Shown here: positions 33,349 through 42,394 of the stretch, piece by piece
Position numbering within the stretch: the first letter of the stretch is position 1
How the letters are laid out: each line of letters starts with the position of its first letter
Assembly (NCBI GenBank): GCA_036897485.1
Contig: JAYMTF010000256.1
Coordinates: 1 to 42,394, forward strand
Origin: Pelargonium nanum
Taxonomy: Eukaryota > Streptophyta > Magnoliopsida > Geraniales > Geraniaceae
Direction of reading: 5' to 3'
Length of the DNA: 42,394 bases
Program-made: the position numbers and the translations under genes
The notes under the pieces: model-generated
What the model was told of the DNA's origin: nothing
What the model saw: only the letters and a program-made list of their open reading frames with translations
Databases searched by the model: none

Positions 33349-34536
33349 AATTAAGTTCTCTTTGGAAATTTTTTAAGAGGAAACATATATACATATCAGA
33401 TTCTACTATTAGTTGTTAGATATATGGAGTTTATTTAACAACTTATCTTTACTATTGCTATTAACAATATGATATTTGGCCTAAAAACTTGGTGCATAGC
33501 ACTACCACTTATCACTAGTTCATATTTTTCTTTAACTGATATTCAAACTATGTGTTCTCATTTTTTTCCTGCAATTTTTATGTGTTCATCAACATTATTA
33601 GTTTAGTAAATATTTTATGGTCAAGTTATGCTGTCTTTAATAAATATTTATGTGACATTCTTATTACTCAAAATGTGTTTTTATTAACACAACTCAAAAT
33701 GTGTTAGGATTGTACATAAATGTACTTTCTAGTATGCAAAGTGTAAATTAAGACATCAACAAAAAAAGACATCTTAGCAATGGAGATCCTAATGTGCCAA
33801 AACAGTTTGACTGTATATTTTTGAAGTATTATCTATTGGTGGTTTGTCCACAAGATCGATGATCATCCTTAAAAATTAATTAAACACGCCGCAAATATAT
33901 TTGAATGGTGTTACACCAATATCGATAATCGGGGCTTGTTAATTTCAAATTTGTGGCTCGTGAAACACTTGAATCACGTCCGTTTGGACTACTTATTTGT
34001 TCATCGCCCATTGGAATGTACACGCAATACTAGAAATTCCATCAGTGAGAAAAAAAAGACCGGATTTTTCTTTTGAAAATACTGAGAACACGTGAAATAA
34101 AGCTGGAGGCGCTTCAGAGAATGGCGCAGCGTGTGGAACAATAACGACGTCAAAAACGATAATTACTCTTCAGAAGTCAAACGGCCAGAAAAACAAATTT
34201 TTTTTTTGCCTAATTACACAAGAGAGTTGGTAATTAGTAGAAGGTTTTCCTAATACAGGTATGCAGTTCAGTTTTTGGACTAAAATACGGATTTCCTAAT
34301 CTTACTAATGTTATGAATAATTATATGAATGAATGTCACGGTACTACTTGCTGTAAAAGTATTTCCTAATCGTAGATTCCATCAATTGTAATTTCTTATT
34401 CCTAATAGGAGTAGCCATACGCTATTTGAAAGTTAGAAATAAAATCTCTCTTCTCCCTAATTGTCTTGGCTTTTATTCTTCTCTTCTTATTTTGTTTTTT
34501 TGTTTCCATCAATTTCATAACAACTACAGCTATACA
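33349..34536. other. intergenic region between F-box genes 2 and 3
   Basis: The first 130 bp (TTAGTTGTTAGA, TTTATTTAACAACTT, TGATATTTGGCCT) recur downstream of genes 3 and 4 and are a shared 3' flank. The remainder is AT-rich with no gene or element that I recognise. Immediately before gene 3 an open stretch from about 34426 is in frame with the gene, but it has no ATG. Confidence 0.55.
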
Positions 34537-36426
34537 ATGAGAGAACCCAAGAAAAGGAACAAGTTGGCGGTAGATTGGTCCGATGGCATTCCGGCGGAGC
34601 TATTGTCGTTGATTGCTGAGAACATCGACTCTTTCGCCACTTGCATTGCATTCGCTGCCGTGTGTCGTTCGTGGTACAATGTCATTGCCTCGCACCACAT
34701 AACCGCATCGACTCCATGGTTAATGCTCTCAGAAAAACAAAACTCGGCTTCTCGCAGCTTCTTCAGATTTGGAATGCCGTCACAAAAACAAAAACAAGTC
34801 TCAGCTTCTCGCAGCTTCTACAAGTTCGGCAGCAGCAGCAACAACAATCAAGTATTCGACATTGAGCTTCCTTTGGAGATCAAAGGAAGGCGATGTTGGG
34901 GCTCTAAGTTCGGCTGGCTCATCACTTATGACAGCAATAACAACGACATGAACTTGTATAATCCATTATCGAGAGCATCCATTCCTCTCCCGAAACTCTT
35001 CCCATACTTTGCCAAGAAATATGGTGGATACACGAGTACTCTAGACTTTGTTCGTCGCCCCAGATTCTTGGAAAAGACAATTTTGATTGCCAGCCCCGAC
35101 TCTCCTGATTGCATGGTACTCGTCATTCCAACCATGAACGTTGTTGACGACCTGTTATATGCAAAACCAAGAGACATTGTGTGGTCCGTCATTGATGATG
35201 CTAATTTGGCAGATGTTTTGAGCTTTCACGGTAGGTTATATGGCTGTAAATGTGAGACAGGTAACATTGTCACTTTGGAATTTGAAACTGATTATTTTTC
35301 CGATCAATTCCTTAGTCTTAAAGAGTTTGCAGACGCGCCGCCACAATTGATTTATAGAAAAGATGAGATCGAACATGAGTATTTTCGAAAGAAGTATCTT
35401 CTTGATTTACAAGGAGAGTTTTATTTGGTTCTTCGATATGTCAAACCGGCCGGTTATAACCGATATCTTTCAGATATTGACAATATTGACAACTATTATT
35501 TAACTTACGACTTTGAAATTTACAAAATGGATTTGTCGACTAAGGTTTGGAAGCTTGTCGAGTCTCTGGGAGATCATTGTTTGTTCGTAGGTACTAACAA
35601 TGCTTTTGCGTTTTCGGTTTCTTCGGGTGATTATCTTGAACATGGCATATCTTTGAGACCAAATTGTATATACTTTCTTGATGATAAAGCATTCGATAAG
35701 CAAAGCGACGGTTCTGATATTGGTGTGTTCCATGTCGGGGAGAGACATTTCGGAGCAAGACCTCTCGGAGAAAACGTAGGACTTATGTTTGAAAATGGCT
35801 ATGCAGGTCTTCATCACAGGCCACAACCATTCATGTTGAAAACTTTGGCCTCTGGTTTATATTCTCATTCTTGCCCACCACTCTGGATAACACCATATCT
35901 ACAGTAAGTAAATTGTATACACAAATATATAGTATTATTGTTGTAACACTACAAGAAAACTCGCAATCTATGACATAAATTTCCGTCACAAATGTGTATA
36001 TATGACTCACAATTTGTGACAGAACTGTGACGGAAAATTTTATCTCTCTGTTACAGTTTGCAACTTTTCTTGTAGTGTAATATATCACCTTGTTTAGTAA
36101 CAAAACACTCTTCTCATGCTTTTTTTGGGTAGATTTGATCACAAGCCAATATACAAAGATCATCATCAAATTGAGGCCAAAGACAAGAAACTAAGTATCA
36201 TAAAAGGTTAGTGAAGTTAATATCATGATCACTTATGGTGAGTGATTCGTGTAAGAATGATTAATCTTTATGTTTCGTTTACAATGTAGTTGAAGTACCG
36301 TTCACGAAGATGACGCCGGATGTTGAAGATGAGCAGATACACAAATTGATTATTCAGCTAAAGAACCAATTCACATATACAGAGAAGCGTGGGGTAAATA
36401 GAATGCCATGGCGCCAACCTTCATAA
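34537..36426 (+). CDS. F-box/DUF295 protein, cluster gene 3
   Basis: The exons are 34537-35903, 36133-36206 and 36290-36426, giving 1,578 bp (525 aa) in frame. It starts MREPKKRNKLAVDWSDGIPAELL, then F-box (AFAAVCRSWYNVIASH), then DUF295 (YDFEIYKMDL, WKLVESLGDHCLFVG, DIGVFHVGERHFGARPLGEN). It is more diverged from genes 1 and 2 than they are from each other. A 19-residue in-frame tandem duplication (SASRSFFRFG then SASRSFYKFG; DNA period 57 bp at 34744 and 34801) lengthens the linker after the F-box and is absent from the other copies. Intron 1 contains a 131-bp CACTA-type MITE. The tail (TPDVEDEQIHKL, RGVNRMPW) is open to a TAA at 36424. The unspliced frame stops at CAG TAA in the donor. Confidence 0.82.
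35947..36077. mobile_element. CACTA-type MITE in intron 1 of F-box gene 3
   Basis: The termini are CACTACAAGAAAA on the left and TTTTCTTGTAGTG on the right, with 13 perfect and about 23 of 28 inverted positions. Direct TAA at 35944-35946 and 36078-36080 is the 3-bp duplication expected for CACTA elements. At 131 bp it is non-coding, with internal inverted ACGGAAA/TTTCCGT words that let the whole element fold. Introns 1 of the other cluster genes lack it. Confidence 0.88.
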
Positions 36427-36591
36427 CTCTTTAGTAGGAAATTAGAATTCTGTTGTTAGTTGTTAGAAAGGTAGATTTTATTTTACTTAACAACTTTGCT
36501 CTACTAATGCTATGAACAATATCGATCGAATCAGAAAACTGCAATTTTTAAAGTTTCAATCTTCTATAAAAGGATATGAAATTTTGGGGAT

Positions 36592-36690
36592 AATTTGGTG
36601 AATTTGGTCACATATCACATGCATATCAGATATTTGGTGACAATTTGGTGAATTCGGCCACATGTCACATGCATATTAGATATTTCAGAG
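36592..36690 (+). repeat. two-copy tandem repeat, period 50 bp
   Basis: ATTTGGTGAATTTGGTCACAT followed by CACATGCATAT(C/T)AGATATT is repeated at about 36592 and 36642 with a few differences. It is non-coding. Confidence 0.7.
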
Positions 36691-36779
36691 AAATTTGCTA
36701 GTTTAGATTTTTGTTTTGTTCATAAATTTGCGAATTAGGTGGTTCATGAGCTTGGTATTTCGGTTCTGCGTCAGACATA

Positions 36780-37215
36780 GAGGGGTGGGTGGGTCTACAC
36801 CCACCAACAGGGACCGAACTACCTTATGCCAATTGGGGGCAGTTGCCCCCAGTGATTTTTTTTCCGAAAATATATTCTATTGTTTTTGTATTTTTCAAAT
36901 TAGTCCTTGCTATTATTTGAAATTTGCCCCAATTGAAATTCTGATATTTTGCAGTTTGCCCCAATTAGTTTTAATTTCGTATAATTTCCTTCTCAAAACT
37001 TACAAATTTTAGAATTTAATTACACTAATTAAATAGATTTGTATCAAATAACTAGTAAAATAAAAGTTAAAATATATGTTATAATTAATTAATGTCACAT
37101 ATATACAATGCGAAAAATGTACAATTGTGCATGAACGAATAAAAAATTGTATAATTACGTGTACAAATGTTATTTGAAAAATTTGCCCCACTAAGTAAAA
37201 TTTCTAGTTCTGCCC
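36780..37215. repeat. possible transposable-element remnant
   Basis: GGGGGCAGTTGCCCCC near 36836 and repeated AATTTGCCCCA words (36931, 36955, 37182) bracket an AT-rich body. The stretch ends TAGTTCTGCCCCTGCC. The composition contrast and repeated words suggest an inserted element; no class, coding frame or target duplication was established. Confidence 0.35.
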
Positions 37216-37560
37216 CTGCCTACCAATTGATGTTTCAATTTTGTTAGCTTTGGACGTTTCTTTTAGTAGAAGTGGTATTTTCAAGCTATGATGGTGGTGA
37301 TAAAATTAATCTAACCCGAATCAGATCCTGAATGAATTTTAGGCTCGTTCAAATTTTACTTTTTAATATAAAATTAAGGATTCTTTTGGCTTTGCCGATT
37401 CGGCACGAAACTTCGACAAGATTAATACGATATGGCTCAAAAGTTGGTCGAATCAGTTCATATTGGGCATAAGTCGGATTTGCATATTCGGGTCCAAATT
37501 GTTGGCTCTTCTTTAATTTGTACATATTTGAATAAAAAGGCAAAAGAGAGAAGAAAAAAG

Positions 37561-37610
37561 AAACCCTAGAATTGATAAACAAGCTAGAAGCGAACAGGTT
37601 AGGGTTTTAG
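37561..37610 (+). promoter_or_regulatory. paired telo-box motifs upstream of F-box gene 4
   Basis: AAACCCTAG at 37561 and the reverse orientation TTAGGGTTTTAG at about 37599 lie within 60 bp of the start codon. Telo-boxes in plant promoters are associated with genes active in dividing cells; the role here is inferred. Confidence 0.45.
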
Positions 37611-37619
37611 GTTCAACTA

Positions 37620-39123
37620 ATGACGATGAGAGAATCTACGGAAAAGAAAAGGTTGGCCGTAGATTGGTCCGATGGTATTCCGGTGGATCTATTGACCTTG
37701 ATTGCTCAGAACATCGACTCCATCGCCAATTATATTGCCTTCGCTGCAGTGTGTCGATCGTGGTACAATGTAATTGCCCTGAACCGTATCACCGAGTCCA
37801 CTCCATGGTTAATGCTCTCACCAAAACAAGACTCTACTTCTCGCAGCTTTTACAGATTTGGCAGCAGCAATCAAGTACTCAACATCGAATTTCCTCCGGA
37901 GAGCAAAGGAAGGCGATGTTGGGGTTCTCCATTCGGCTGGATCATCACTTACGATAGCGATATTGACGACATGAACTTGTATAATCCCTTATCGAGAGCC
38001 TCCATTCCTCTCCCCAAGCTCTTCCCCTACTTTGCCAAGAAATATTCCGGCAACGGGAGTGTCGAATTTCATGATTGTCCCAGATTAGTAGAAAAGGCAA
38101 TTTTGAAAGCCAGCCCCGACTCTCCCCATTGCATGGTGATCGTCATGCCAATCGTCCAAGGCTTTGATGATGATGTTTTATGTGCAAAACCAATGGACAA
38201 CATGTGGTCGGTTATTCGTAGAGCTAATTTGGAAGATGTTGTGAGTTTTCAAGGGAACTTGTATGGCTGCAATTGGGGAACCGGTAACATTGTCACTTTT
38301 GTTTCTGATCAAACTGATTTTTCCAATCACTTAATCCTTAAAAGGTTCGCAGACATCCCGCCACGCATGATTCACAGAGCAGAAGAGGTTGCACGGGAGT
38401 ATTTTCGAAGGAAGCATTTTGTTGATTTGGGAGGAGAGCTCCATTTGGTTATTCTCTATGTGGAACCAGCTTGGCTAAAGCTTTCAAATATTGTAGACCA
38501 TTCTTCGACGCATGACGTTGAAATTTACAAAATTGATTTGTCCACTAAGGTTTGGAAGCCTGTCAAGTGTTTGGGAGATCATTGTTTGATCATAGGCACT
38601 AACAATGCTTTTGCAGTTTCAGTTTCTGGAAATGGCATGTCTTTGAGACCCAACTGTGTTTACTTTCTTGACGATGAAGCGTTTTGTAAGCAAAGCGATA
38701 GGACGTCTGATATCGGTGTCTTGGAGAGGCATTTTGGAGCAAAGCCTCTTGGAGAAAATGCAGGACCTTTGTTTGATGTCAGTAACAGTCCACAACCATT
38801 CATGTTCAAAGCTTTGCCTTCTGTTTTATATTCACATTCTTGCTGGATAACACCATATTTGCAGTAAGTAGATTGTGTATAATTATATAACATATCGCCC
38901 TGATTAGTATACAATCAATTAACAGTCTTTTGATACATATATTGTAGATTTCACGAGCCAATAGAAGGACAAGCAACTGAGTATCATAAAAGGTTAGTGA
39001 TATTGTTATGCAAATATGCAATATATTGTTGGTCTAATATATATCATATGATTTATGATGAGGGTTCTTGTAAAAATATTTAATCTATGTGCTTTATTTT
39101 TCTTGTTTGAAAAATATAGTTGA
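37620..39123 (+). CDS. F-box/DUF295 protein, cluster gene 4 (tail lost by frameshift)
   Basis: The exons are 37620-38863, 38948-38992 and 39120-39123. The predicted product is 430 residues. The F-box (DWSDGIPVDLLTLIA...AFAAVCRSWYNVIALN) and DUF295 blocks (WKPVKCLGDHCLIIG, CVYFLDDEAF) are present, but FHVGE of the conserved DIGVFHVGE block is deleted. The end reads HSCWITPYLQ, lacking two prolines found in the others. Exon 2 is 29 bp shorter than in gene 3. This shifts the frame, so exon 3 opens with an immediate TGA across the junction (AG|T TGA). Even in the ancestral frame exon 3 carries a further shift and an early stop. The long exon remains open, so the F-box part could still be made; the copy may be decaying. 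Confidence 0.72.
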
Positions 39124-40639
39124 ATCGTCGTTTATGACGACCAAAACAGACCAGACATTGGAGACGAAGAGAGACGCAAATTGGTTTTTCAGCTAAAGAA
39201 TAAGTTCACATATAGGGGTAAATATATATAGACCATTGTAGCATTTTCAGTTTCCAATAGTAGATGAACTATTTATTCTTAGTTGTTACAGAGGTAGATT
39301 TGAGTTTATTTAACAACTTTTCTTTACTAATGCTATGAACAATATTATCGTATTTGGCCTTTAAGATCATCACTCTTTATAATTAGTTAAAAAAAGACAT
39401 AAATTCAAAAATATGTTCTCAGTCTCCTTGCAATTTTTAAAGTTTCAATTCTTTTATAAAAGGTTATGAAAGTCTTACTTGTCGATCTCCAAATCAAGTG
39501 TGCATGTCACATTCATAGTCATCGAACATGCGTTTATCCTAGGTCTATGTTACATGGTTCAGATAAGGTGTCCATGGTTTTGAATTTATCGTATATCATT
39601 TTGAATGATCGTTCGATCTCTTTAAACGACCGTTTTTCTCGACAACATGGTCAGAATTCATTTTCATTTTCTGGCTTTTTAGATATTGATATAAAATGGT
39701 TGTCTCTTGTGACCTAAGGCGTGAGAGAGTAACAACAATCAGAGAAAAAAAGTTTAAAACATCGTACGTAGACTCAAATAGGGTCATAGACCCGATCAGG
39801 TTGAGCCGGGTAGAAAAGTAACCTGAACACGACCCGTTAGAGTTGCATGTTTTGAGGTTCTAGTATAAAATGTGCGAGTTTAGTACAGGTTTGCTCTATC
39901 CAACACGACTCGGAAAAATGAAAAGAGTCTAATTGGTGTGGCCCGAACCGGTAAAATCGTGGGTTGGATTTTGGGGGTCCGCAAGATCAGATCCAAATTA
40001 CCAACTCTAGGTTTAACTCTTGCAAGTAGGGTTAGTGTAATGTCTTCTCAACTCGAACCCGAGACCTTATGGACAGCTATAAGAGAGAAACACAGGAGAA
40101 TAGGAGAAGAAAACACACCTTTGAGACTGAGCTCCAAGATTCAAGAAACAGCAAGAAATAGATAATAGAGACAGAGAACAAGAATTGAAGAAGCTAATAA
40201 AGAAGTGGCAAAGAGCAATAAAGATGCTTCAATCAACATGTGAATTATTCTGGATTTTCATATACAGTAGATGTTAAAACAAACAAAAATATACAGTAGA
40301 TGTTGAGAAATGTCCACAAAGTTTAGAGGTTCTAGGCGGGTGGTTGTGTTGTATAAATAGAGGACTTCATAACTTTTCAACCATGGCTCTATAGTTCAAA
40401 ACTTCAAATATTGTAGAGAAAAAAAGTCATTTTAATCCTAAAATATATATTAAACCAATATTGAATACATAAATAAACTAATATAAGAATAAAAAACGAG
40501 TACATAAATTTGAATTTCAAAGACAATAGCAATAGTAAAAATGAGTGGTTAAATGGACTCAATCTATGCCTCAAACAACTAACAATATGCTATAAATATA
40601 TGATTCCAGCTAAATAGTTTTGGAAGATCGAGCTTGTTG
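39124..40639. other. intergenic region between convergent F-box genes 4 and 5
   Basis: It contains the frame-broken remainder of gene 4 exon 3 (to about 39235), then the shared 3' flank (TTTATTTAACAACTTTTC, GCAATTTTTAAAGTTTCAAT at 39431, as after gene 3). A GGGTC/ACCCG-rich dispersed repeat follows at 39780-40015. The rest is AT-rich with no recognised feature. Confidence 0.5.
39780..40015. repeat. degenerate dispersed repeat, ACCCG-rich copy
   Basis: It is rich in GACCCG, GAGCCGGGT and CGACTCGG words and ends CCAAATTACCAACTCTA. That terminus corresponds to CCAAATTGCCAACACTCTA at 8.38 kb. It is non-coding and lies between two F-box genes. Confidence 0.45.
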
Positions 40640-41370
40640 TCAATCCCTCCATGGTGTTCTATTTACTCCATGTTTCTCTTTATGGGTAAACTGGATCTTT
40701 AACTGAATCTTTAATTTGTGTATCTCGTCATCTTCTTCTTCATCGTCCGGTGTGATCTTGATGAATGATCCAACTATACTTTTCAAAAATGAAAAAATCA
40801 CAAAGATGAAATATGTCTATTTTTGTGTTAAAAAAATGTGTAATTTTGTATTAAAAAAAACAATAAATGTGTGTATTTATCCATTCATAGAAAGCCATGA
40901 TATTAGACCACCTTTCAAAATAAATATTTCATTCGTCTTAAAATGAGTGTTTTGATTTTCTTTCCGAAAAAAGTTAAGAAGAAAATAGATAGTGATAGAC
41001 ATTTATCGTTACATCTCATGGCTCATGTGCACATCTTCTAAAATTTTTAATAAATGTTAACTAACTTAATATCTACTTACGAGAAAGAGTTGCTTGCTTT
41101 GGTTATGGTGGTTAAAAAAATGGAGACACTAAATCACTAATTGTGTGACCACCTTTCTACGGTGAGAACGGATACGAGGTTCCTAACCTTTCATATTAGG
41201 TAGTTTCTTGACCTTGACCACAATTTGATGATGATATCGGTAGCTTGGCTTGTAAAATCTACACACAAAAATGTATTAGAAGAGTGTGATTATATGTATG
41301 TAGTTCAGTTGTCACGCCTGCTGATAAAAAAAATACACAATTTAATTACTTACTGAAGATATGGTGTTAT
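40640..41370 (-). pseudogene. tail exons of F-box gene 5, now downstream of a nonsense codon
   Basis: After the TGA the old exon 1 end continues to a donor at 41354 (TTCA|GTAAGT). Exon 2 is 41258-41188 and exon 3 is 40773-40640, with proper acceptors (TGTGTGTAG, AAGTATAG) and donor (AAAG|GTTAGG). From the TGA onward the joined sequence stays in one open frame of 75 codons to a TGA at 40640, with recognisable tail blocks (VKVKKLPNM, KITPDDEEEDDEIHKL, HGVNRTPW). The only break is therefore the single nonsense codon, which suggests recent loss or read-through. Confidence 0.65.
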
Positions 41371-42393
41371 TCAAAGTGGTGGGCAAGAATGAGAATATAA
41401 ACCAGATGCCAAAGTTTTCAACAAGAATGGTTGTGGTCTGGTTTCATGGCGATCGAACAAAGGTCTTACATTTTCTCCAAGAGGTCTCGTCCCGAAATTG
41501 CTCTTCCCAACATGGAAGACACCCACATCAGACCCATCGCTTTGCTTATAAAAAGCTTTATCGTCAAGAAAGTATATACGGTTGGGTCCCAAAGATAAGC
41601 CTTTTCCATTTGGTTCATGCTTATGATCACAAGAAACCGGAACTGCAAAAGCATTGTTTGTGCCTACAAACAAACAATGATCTCCCAAACACTTGACAGG
41701 CTTCCAAACCTTAGCGGACAAATCAATTTTGTAAATTTCAAAGTCGTACGTCAAAGAGTAGTACTCAATCTCTGCAAGCTTTAGCCAAGCTGGTTCGACA
41801 TAGCGAAGAACCAAATGTATCTCTCCTCCCAAATCAACAAGATACTTCTTTCGATGATACTCATGTCCAATCTCCCCTGCTCTATCAATCATTCCCGGTG
41901 GCGCGTCCGCGAATCCTTTAAGGACTAATTGATTGGGATTGGGAAGCTCAGTTTCAAAATTCAAAGTCACAATTTTACCGGTCTTCCATTCACATCCATA
42001 AAAAGTCCCTCGAAAACTCAAAACATCCCCCAAGTTAGCATCCTCAATGCCAGACCAGAGAGTGTCCCTTGGTTTTGCATATACAAGTTCATCAATCTCG
42101 TACATGGATGGAACAATGAATACCATGCAATCAGGCGAGTCAGGGCTTGCAGTCAAAACTGCCTTTTCCAAGTAAGCGGGACGACGAACAAAGTCTAGGC
42201 TCGTGTATCCACCATATTTTCTGGTACTGGCAAAGTATGGCAAGAGTTTTGGGAGAGGAATGGAGGTTTTCGATAATGGATTATACAAGTTCATGTCATC
42301 ATTATTGGTATCGTAAGTGATGATCCACCCGAACGGAGAGCCCCAACATCGCCTTCCTTTGATCTCCGGAGGAAATTCGATGTCGAATACGTT
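41371..42393 (-). CDS. F-box/DUF295 protein, cluster gene 5 (5' end beyond window, early stop)
   Basis: The open frame enters from the window edge at NVFDIEFPPEIKGRRCWG and runs 340 codons to a TGA at 41371-41373. The F-box itself lies outside the window. The DUF295 region is complete (YDFEIYKIDL, WKPVKCLGDHCLFVG, IYFLDDKAF, DVGVFHVG). In the other copies the sequence continues CPPLWITPYLQ or similar; here the Trp codon is TGA, so the frame ends at SCPPL. It is in opposite orientation to genes 1-4. By sequence it resembles gene 1/2 and gene 4 in different blocks (GRRCWGSPFGWIITYD; AWLKL), so its closest relative is unclear. Confidence 0.75.
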   Translation of the reverse strand, partial: NVFDIEFPPEIKGRRCWGSPFGWIITYDTNNDDMNLYNPLSKTSIPLPKLLPYFASTRKYGGYTSLDFVRRPAYLEKAVLTASPDSPDCMVFIVPSMYEIDELVYAKPRDTLWSGIEDANLGDVLSFRGTFYGCEWKTGKIVTLNFETELPNPNQLVLKGFADAPPGMIDRAGEIGHEYHRKKYLVDLGGEIHLVLRYVEPAWLKLAEIEYYSLTYDFEIYKIDLSAKVWKPVKCLGDHCLFVGTNNAFAVPVSCDHKHEPNGKGLSLGPNRIYFLDDKAFYKQSDGSDVGVFHVGKSNFGTRPLGENVRPLFDRHETRPQPFLLKTLASGLYSHSCPPL

Positions 42394-42394
42394 G

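Larger units (their letters stand above)
36427..37619. other. intergenic region between F-box genes 3 and 4
   Basis: It begins with the shared 3' flank (TTAGTTGTTAGAAAGGTAGATTT, ACTTAACAACTT, CTATGAACAATAT). A two-copy tandem repeat follows at 36592-36690. From 36780 to 37215 a less AT-rich, non-coding segment with GGGGGCAGTTGCCCCC and several TTTGCCCCA words looks like a remnant of a transposable element of unknown class. Confidence 0.5.

Noticed and set aside
34426..34536. In-frame open extension upstream of F-box gene 3
   Set aside because: It contains no ATG; the conserved MRE start at 34537 aligns with the other copies.

Overview
This window looks like nuclear DNA of a eudicot plant. 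The genes are split by AT-rich introns with GT..AG borders. The complete proteins match plant families: a DUF4050 protein, a two-domain FAD synthetase, S-adenosylmethionine synthetase with a leader intron, and a DUF4079 plastid membrane protein. A U2 snRNA gene carries the plant-specific USE/TATA promoter, and the intergenic DNA holds plant-type MITEs and SINEs. No genus could be fixed from the sequence alone.

Layout. Positions 1-3750 are AT-rich intergenic DNA with one SINE-like element. A small DUF4050 gene (+) has its coding exons in 4839-6565. A 2.4 kb intergenic stretch with two adjacent degenerate repeats follows. A 16-coding-exon FAD synthetase gene (+) spans 9261-17390 and encodes 503 residues; the exon lengths sum exactly to an open frame. 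SAM synthetase (-, 18753-19925, single coding exon, 390 aa) has a 1,050-bp intron in its 5' leader and a TATA box near 21061. Positions 21.1-25.0 kb contain no gene but do hold a SINE-like element, a long foldback and an 874-bp Mutator-like non-autonomous element with nested palindromes. A six-exon DUF4079 gene (-, 25058-28085, 256 aa) is followed upstream on the same strand by a U2 snRNA gene (28408-28597) with USE, TATA and 3' box all recognisable.

From 29.3 kb to the end lies a tandem family of five F-box/DUF295 genes. Four are on + (29354, 31646, 34537, 37620) and one on -, cut by the window edge. Each has one long exon for the F-box and DUF295 region, then two small exons for a charged tail of about 70 residues. 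The stop codon that would follow the long exon lies inside the first intron's GTAAGT donor, so spliced and unspliced mRNAs would differ only by the tail. The first two genes form a roughly 2.3 kb tandem duplication. The fourth has lost the tail by frameshift, and the fifth has a nonsense codon just before it although its tail exons remain open.

The housekeeping genes are not an operon; being eukaryotic, each has its own promoter. The most unusual material is the F-box cluster with its optional tail, the U2 gene with substitutions in a near-invariant segment, and the palindrome-rich transposon at 22.7-23.6 kb. Exon borders were read by eye and checked by frame consistency. No database search was possible.
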